From: Polytrichum commune
Lineage: Eukaryota > Streptophyta > Polytrichopsida > Polytrichales > Polytrichaceae
DNA: 64,000 bases
Assembly: GCA_950295325.1 (NCBI GenBank)
Contig: OX485803.1
Span: forward strand, 8,308,001-8,372,000
Reading direction: 5' to 3'
In this document: positions 57,826 through 64,000 of the stretch, piece by piece
Numbering within the stretch: the stretch's first letter is position 1
How the letters are laid out: every line of letters starts with the position of its first letter
Program-made: the position numbers and the translations under genes
The notes under the pieces: model-generated
Database searches by the model: none
Told to the model about the DNA's origin: nothing
The model's input: the letters and a program-made list of their open reading frames with translations, nothing else

Positions 57826-58029
57826 CTTTTGCAAGCCTATCATAAAGCTCCTAGCATTGATAGGCCAGGGGGATTTAATCCTTTAGATTCCATTTTGGGT
57901 GCTAAACAAAGTTATTTGCACCAAGATTGATTTAGTGCCAATGAAATGAAGCACTGAAAATCCGATTATGGGTAGGTTTTTGTGGTTTTTGTTGTTGTTG
58001 TTGTTGTTGTAAAGCTTTGGGTCTCCCTT

Positions 58030-59530
58030 GGTGGCCTGCGTGTGCAGGTGCATTGTTCTTGGTGTGCTTGCAATAGACTTTCTTTCATTTTGTGCCCCAC
58101 CCCCCACCCCCAAAAAGAAAAAAAGAAAAAGAAAAAGAAAAAGGGGGTGTCCAACCTTTTGGGAGGGAGGGAGGGAGGGAATTATCATATATGAGTGTAC
58201 CTCTCATCCATCCAACATAACCTCCTCATGTCACTTTTTCATTGTCACATGGTGCAAGATATTTAAAAAAGAATCAAGTATGATTAAAAATCGTAACACT
58301 CTTCCACACTCGCTGTTCACGAGAGTTGTAGATCTCCACAATGGAACAATAGTTGATTTGGTTTGGAAGAGAGGGTTATGTCCGGCATCCGTTTTGACCG
58401 GTCATCTAATGCATGAAAGCTTGACCTTCTATAGGTTTGTGGCCGAGTCATTTCAAATTACCTTGAGTCAACGAATAATGTGGGGTCTTGGAAACCAATT
58501 CCGGAGCCAAATCAACTACAATAAACGACCTCCGGCTGCATACTATTTATTGCAAGGCTTGAATGTTGGATGAGGTGAGACGTGGGCTTGTGTATGTATT
58601 CGATATATAGTTCCTCTCCGAGCAAAACTAGGTTTAAAAGGCTTTTGCATCCGCTACACTAGGTTTGTCACCTGGGCCACTTTCAAGCAAGCAAGCAGAC
58701 AGAGTCCGAATTGCATAGGATAAAGCCGTGTTAGTTCACACCTTGCAATCTTGTTGACTAAAAAATAGAGGACATTTTCGGTGAGGGGAATGATAACGGT
58801 TTTGCATGTATGTGTTATATATGATCAAGTTATTATACTAGACCGATGATCCCGATTAGTGAGGGAGGGCTAATAACGTGTGGCAAACCACTGCTATCGA
58901 AAGGTTTAGGAAGACAAATAGTGCTGGTATTTTTAGTGAATAATGGTGATATGAATAATACTTTCAGTTTATGATAGTGTCAAGATGAACACTTAGAACG
59001 CACACTAGTTTTCGTGAAATGTTTGGTCAATCATGGATTTAGTAGCACTCGGTAAGATTTTCAGCCCTCATTGATTTTGAGACTTGGCGAAATAGTGCGT
59101 GTTTCGGGATTTAGTGCCACCCACACGCACTACGAATTGGATAATTGTGGTCGTAGGTGTTCGAGGTCTTTCTTTTCTTTTCCTTTCCTTTCCCCCTTGC
59201 ACACACGTAGGTAGTATGTACGGTTCAGTTGTTGTTATACAGCCAATTAGGGCATTGCCCAAAGATTGAGAGGATGGATTGTCATGTGGACCCTCAAGTA
59301 AAGCCAAATGCAACCGCCAAAAATATCAAACAACCAAACCCCAAGTCCCTCGAGTTCGGGCTCAAATGCGAGATTATTCTTGGGGGCCGGGACTTCGACT
59401 CTCGCACATACATACATACACCACCCTCAACAAAGCCTTTGACCCCATCATTGAATATGTTTGTGTGGAGTTTCTCAACGATGCCGCGGCGGGCGCACCC
59501 GAATTATAACATCACGGTTGTCGAGAGTTG
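58030..59530. other. GC-richer stretch, possible decayed gene, unassigned
   Basis: Composition rises and several frames are open (58028-58573 plus, 181 codons; 59229-59537 plus). I recognise no domain. Low-complexity runs (GTT near 57992-58013, GAAAAA near 58110-58142, GGGA near 58160-58180) and a family Q end (CCTCTCATCCATCCAACAT near 58200) lie within it. Overlapping frames near 59400-59510 are both protein-like, which may reflect a frameshifted relic. Confidence 0.35.
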
Positions 59531-59689
59531 CCTTTAATGATGGAACTCAAGGTACGTGGGGTGTTGTTTGGTTCCTTTTCATGTTCTCCAACTCCTACCG
59601 ATTGGATTCCACAAACAAAACTCGCATTGCATGGGCAAATCTACTATGAAGAAGCATATGCAAAAATCGGACCTCCCCTGTTTGGGTCA

Positions 59690-59960
59690 TGGGTATAGGA
59701 AGCGCATGCTTGTTGATTCTTAACTGGATACATAGGTCCTCCCCAATTATGTGCACTGTCGAGTGTAGAGTAGTTGTGAATGTTTGACGATGTAGTTCAA
59801 TCTCTTTTAACACATGTGTCTTTATGATGTTTTCTATTTGGACCTCATTAAACCACAAATCGATCGAATGCAGGGGTCCGATTAAGAAAGTAACCACATA
59901 ACACCCACATACCTTAAGTTAGACAGAGCTTATTTGGCTGCTTCACCCTATTTTCTGCCT
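59690..59960 (+). repeat. Family H dispersed repeat, copy 8
   Basis: GGTCCTCCCCAATTATGTGC, GTAGTTCAATCTCTTTTAAC and CCACATACCTTAAGT follow family order. The 5' third is missing. Confidence 0.55.
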
Positions 59961-61690
59961 TGTACTACTTGGAACTGTGAAGTTGGAATTTATGTGCACC
60001 CGCAAATTATCACACATTGTTATCATTTATTTTTGATTATATGATTTGAGAGAATATGAATGAGGATTCAAGTAAATACATGGACAACAGACTTGTCCAA
60101 AATAATCGTGTATTTGAGAGCATTTTTTTGCATAGTTGAAATATGCACATTGCAAAAAAATTATTGCGGATAAGAAACTAGAAGAATATGTTGAAAACCC
60201 CAAAAATATATGATTTGAGAAGCAATGTGGTAAAATAATTCCTCTATATATGTATTTTTTCACAAATAACACAATGTGCATGTAATTAACACGTGCTACA
60301 ATAGGAGATGTAGTCCACTTTTAAGATTTTTTTTGTTGTCATTTCTATCATAGGGTCTGCCAATAGAAGTGCACATATAAAATTTCATTAAATGAAAATT
60401 TCATACATAAGTATAGATTTACTTAAAATATAGTTTATGAAAGTATGAGAAATTTTTGAGATTTTAATAGGTATTCCAATGTAATTTTCTAGTATATTTT
60501 GTCTAAATGGCCTATAGCTATCCAAGTTGCTCAATAACCATCTTAAAAGACGTATAATGCAAAAAACATTAGATCAAAATTGGATCCACATGAATGATTT
60601 TCATTCCCTTTTTAAAAAGGGTCTTAACATTATTAGTTGAAGGATTGAATCATCTAGTACAAGAAGTTTTTATTTCATACCAATTTGATTTAAAACAATA
60701 GGGCTTGTCAAATACAACCCTATATTCTATATGCTCGTCACTGTTGAAACCACCCCAAAACATGCTCCAATGTTGCCGAGATGTTGTCCAAATCACACCT
60801 CCACTATTTCTCTCTCTCACACACACATATGGGTGTGTATATATATACATTTGAACTTTAAATATGTAATTTTTTGGAGGTTGAAAACAACATTGAATCC
60901 CTCTAAGCATCAATCTTAAAATCCATGTAGTTAGATTGTGTTGAATGCACATTCTTGATTTTGATCTATATATACTTTAAAGAAAAACTTAAGATGACAT
61001 GTTGTGGACCCAAAACCCTTGTGGCACCAAGGGGTTAATTGGACACATATATTTGATTGTATATGGTAAGGGTTGTAGTTAAGATGGACATAAAAAAGAC
61101 ATGCATTGCATGAAGATAGACTTCTGTTCCCAAATATAGGCACCATTCTAAGTGTAAAAATTTACACACTTGGTAAGGTCAATGTGATCATTTGAAGAGG
61201 AGGAGAATCTTCAAATTGAGTTTGCATTTCAAAATCCGGTTTTGAAACTTAGATTGATTATCTTTGTGATCCACAACTACATTAAATAGTACTATTATTG
61301 TGGGCCATGGCAATCCTCTAGAACCCACATTACTCCTCAACGATGCCAAACTAGTAATTTAGATTTAGTGCAGGTCACTTTGATTTTTTTCCCTAGGAAA
61401 TTGATGTGGGTGACTTTATTTACCTTGTGCTACTTTTGAAGTAAATATGCAAGGCGATTATTTTATTTTATGTAAGGTGTTGGCTGAATAGCCTCAAGTA
61501 AGAATGAGGGAAATACCCAAGTCTTGGACCCACGTCATGTTTACCCCGACTAAAAAAATTAGAGTGTAATGTTCCACCCACCTTAATAACACAACTCAAT
61601 GTATTAAGCTGGGTGAGACCATACAATCCAACGTCCCGAAATCATTTGTGGAGTTGGAAGTTAGAATTAGGACACATAGCTTTAGTTGGA
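59961..61690. other. AT-rich gene-free stretch
   Basis: No gene is supported. A diverged family H fragment in reverse orientation (ATTGGACACATATATTTGAT to GTAGTTAAGATGG) lies at about 61000-61150. Short CA/TA runs occur near 60817-60850. Confidence 0.45.
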
Positions 61691-61935
61691 GGGAGGAAAT
61701 CATCACATATGAGCGTACCTCTCATTTCTCCAACATTAAAACCATGGATATGGCATGCATTCAAGAGAGTTGCTACTTTTACCCGATTTGACACCAAATT
61801 AAAACTATACAAACTCGCCCCGAATTATTCTAGTCCAAGTTACTTGAGATGAATTGGTCACAGGCCCAAAGGGGGTCAAGGTTTTACGTTGGATGAATGA
61901 GAGGTACGCTCGTATGTGAAAATTCCTTCTCTCTC
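61690..61935. mobile_element. Family Q MITE, copy 2
   Basis: Left TCACATATGAGCGTACCTCT then CATTTCTCCAACATTAAAACC; right (reverse complement) TCACATACGAGCGTACCTCT then CATTCATCCAACGTAAAACC. Inverted ends of about 40 bp with few differences. A short CT run follows the right end. Non-coding, about 245 bp. Confidence 0.7.
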
Positions 61936-62289
61936 CCCTTCAATCATAACATACGGCTTGGGATTCGTGGTGTTTATGTAAACTCATCCATTGTGGATAA
62001 AGGGGCTCTAGTAAAAATACGTTCCCTACACAATTGAGGACCAATTCATACCCACTAGACCCTACTAGACTAACTCGGGGTCTCTGATGCTATTTTTTAA
62101 AGTCAAATCATCTAAAAATGATCATTTACAAACTACAACGTGATTCGATACGTTTTCACTTGCGTAGTCGATGAGTTCACATAGACACCACAAACCCCTA
62201 GCCTCATCATCACTATAGGGTCACATACCTTTCATGACACCTACATACACACTCCCCTATTGTATATCTCCAAGTAATGGGGGGTTTGG

Positions 62290-62700
62290 TTTCTTGTGTG
62301 CAAATCCCTCCATGTCATGGTTGAGATAGGGATAAGAAGAAGAAGAATGGGGAGACAGGAGTTAGTTGGACTCCTCAAGCAAAGCCTAAAGGGTGCCTGC
62401 CTGCGTATATCTTATTGTCTGTTGGTGTTAAAACTTCAATGGTCACACTCCTTTAGTTCTCACCCTTTGGCAAATTGCAAGGGGCCTTTTAGAACCCTCC
62501 CGGACCCCGACTCAAAACTTTGTGTGGAAGCCAGGCAACTAACTGGACACAGACGGCAGGCTTTGGAGGCTAGGTATATTTTTGCGTTGATACTCCAGCA
62601 TCGAATTAAAGAGCCCAAAATTATGAGCTTATATTGGGGTGTGAACACAAAGGTTTTGGTTGCTTTGATGAAAGGCTCAAGTTATCTGCCCCATATATAG
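62290..62700 (+). other. Unassigned 134-codon open frame region
   Basis: The plus-strand frame at 62296-62700 is open with a basic N-terminal third (IRRRRMGRQ). I recognise no domain, and there is no supporting neighbour. It is listed because it is among the longest open stretches outside the Copia element, not because I believe it is a gene. Confidence 0.15.
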
Positions 62701-62815
62701 CTTAACAAAACAGTGAAACACGAAAGGTTCAAAGCGGTTTCCTCCCTGTCTGATAGACTTAACAAAACAGCGAAACACTAAAGTTCAAACTCGTGTCCTA
62801 TCTGTCTGTCTGATA
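62700..62815 (+). repeat. Two tandem units of about 58 bp
   Basis: Each unit reads CTTAACAAAACAG(T/C)GAAACAC, then AAAG(G)TTCAAA, then CCTGTCTGAT-type text. A third copy with GTGAAACACCAAAGTTCTAA is near 63637. Both places lead into family H copies, so the unit is probably part of that family. Confidence 0.6.
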
Positions 62816-62819
62816 AAAC

Positions 62820-62966
62820 CAACACTTGTGGGACATGTAATGTGCTCACTGAGCCACTCTATTGGACGGGAATCGGCACCTAGTATATGAGATTCCAATG
62901 GTCACTTATATAGTGTGAGGTAAGGTTTGATGTTGCAAATGGATAGAGAAAGGGATGTGTTATAGA

Positions 62967-63014
<48 letters not shown>

Positions 63015-63135
63015 TATTAGTTATGAGTAGATTGGAAACTATGTACTCAGAGAGTGTTAACCATTTGAGGTTCAATTGCTTGGTGTTAGCACATATTGGT
63101 TGGGAGGCCATGTGCGATCATGTATTGACAGTCAT
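62820..63135 (-). repeat. Family H dispersed repeat, copy 10, split by a TA run
   Basis: Text corresponding to copy 11 (TTGGACGGGAATCGG, GTGAGGTAAGGTTTGATGTT, GTTAACCATTTGAGGTTCAA) is interrupted by a TA microsatellite at 62969-63006. Confidence 0.55.
62969..63006. repeat. TA microsatellite
   Basis: About 38 bp of uninterrupted AT repeats inside a family H copy. Confidence 0.95.
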
Positions 63136-63639
63136 ACTTACCAACAAAAACTGGCAACATGTGTATTGTAATAAACAAAATGATTTCCCGTTCGTTATGC
63201 TTATTTTTCTTTCCCAAAATTTCTCATTCTCTCAATGAATGCCGTCTTGTTGCAAAGAACTCAAGAGGATGAATCCAATGTGTGTTTTATTTTGACATAC
63301 TTGACCTTCGTATATCCCATGGACAATGAAGAATAAGAGGAGGAGAAGGGAGTATTCATCATGCATGGGTCTTAAGATATACCGAGAGTTTTCAAAAACC
63401 TGATTAAAATAAGAACATGTTTTATTTTGCCTTATTATACCTTATTTTTATATTTGATAGTTTGATCCTAGCACTTTCAATTATTAATGATTGTCATAGC
63501 CTTATTATGCTAATGACCCCCCTACTTAACGTACATGCGTTGCTACTCCGTGAAAGTGAGTTGAAGTATGGAGGTGTGAAGAAATGCTTTGGTTCCTTGA
63601 AGGCTCTTATTTGCTCATAACTTAACCCCCAAAAAAAAA

Positions 63640-63970
63640 GTGAAACACCAAAGTTCTAACCAGGTTTCCTCCTTGTCTGACAACTTTAAGATGTTTGAGA
63701 CATATGATGTGGTCACACATGGTCACACTTCCTTGATTGGACTGGAATTGGACACGTATATTCGAGTGGTTATGGCAAGGTTTGAAGTTAAGAGTGGGCA
63801 CATAATATACACATGTGATGATGAGATTGGACTGTGTGCTCAAATATTATTAACCATTCGAGTTCAATTATTAACACAACTAGTTTGAAGGACATGTGTG
63901 ATCGATCACTCAACAAGAACAATAATCTCCACTTTGACTTCTCATACCTTACTATCTCAAGTATGATTCT
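63640..63970 (-). repeat. Family H dispersed repeat, copy 11
   Basis: Reverse orientation: GATGTGGTCACACATGGTCA, ATTGGACTGGAATTGGACAC, GATTGGACTGTGTGCTCAAA and AATCTCCACTTTGACTTCTC correspond to copy 3 read backwards. Confidence 0.55.
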
Positions 63971-64000
63971 ATAACTTGAAATGACAATATGTGTGAATTA

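Noticed and set aside
58028-58573. 181-codon plus-strand frame
   Set aside because: Begins in a basic run coded by a GAAAAA repeat and shows no family motif. Kept only as part of an unassigned GC-richer region.
1-64000. tRNA, rRNA, CRISPR or organelle insertions
   Set aside because: No cloverleaf with matched A and B boxes, no rRNA text, no regularly spaced repeats with unique spacers and no plastid gene text was noticed. A tool search could still find small fragments.

Overview
The window reads as intergenic DNA from a seed plant nuclear genome. It is AT-rich and densely populated by transposable elements, with long microsatellites, no operon-like gene packing, and one clear plant-type Ty1/Copia LTR retrotransposon. 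I found no intact host gene, tRNA, rRNA or CRISPR array. The only recognisable proteins are those of the Copia element (30888-37517, coding on the minus strand) and a short transposase C-terminal remnant in a pogo-like element (4924-5412). I cannot name the species. One scaffold gap of 200 N lies at 12425-12624.

Layout. 1-8560: AT-rich DNA with miniature inverted-repeat elements, unclassified dispersed repeats and the pogo-like element. 8560-9670: a GC-rich island with no gene I can support. 9700-15985: more AT-rich DNA with small hairpin elements and the gap. 15986-17220: a striking 1.23 kb foldback with two arms of about 600 bp and almost no loop. 18685-21540: a dispersed repeat pair, a second GC-rich stretch, and a 500 bp PIF/Harbinger-like MITE inserted in another copy of itself. 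22400-29180: nested MITEs, including one with G/C homopolymer ends and 9-10 bp target duplications. 30883-37522: the Copia element with its ATAAC target duplication. 38371-45800: MITEs, simple repeats and degenerate arrays. 45800-64000: further copies of the same families, a 121 bp hairpin MITE, and a GC-rich stretch at 58030-59530.

The Copia element is complete in structure: two LTRs, primer site, polypurine tract, and gag, protease, integrase, reverse transcriptase and RNase H in Copia order. It is dead by several stops and two frameshifts. Its LTRs differ at only about five substitutions (near 1.2 percent by eye), so the insertion is fairly recent. Its primer-binding site abuts the LTR and pairs with the anticodon arm of a nuclear tRNA-Ile as I recall that sequence, with C opposite wobble inosine, rather than with a tRNA 3' end. 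Its inactivating transitions fall at CHG or CG sites, as expected from deamination of methylated cytosine.

At least a dozen small repeat families recur here in two or more copies. They are labelled A to Q in the feature calls so that copies can be matched. Nested cases (family F in K, I next to D, C in C) give a relative order of insertion.
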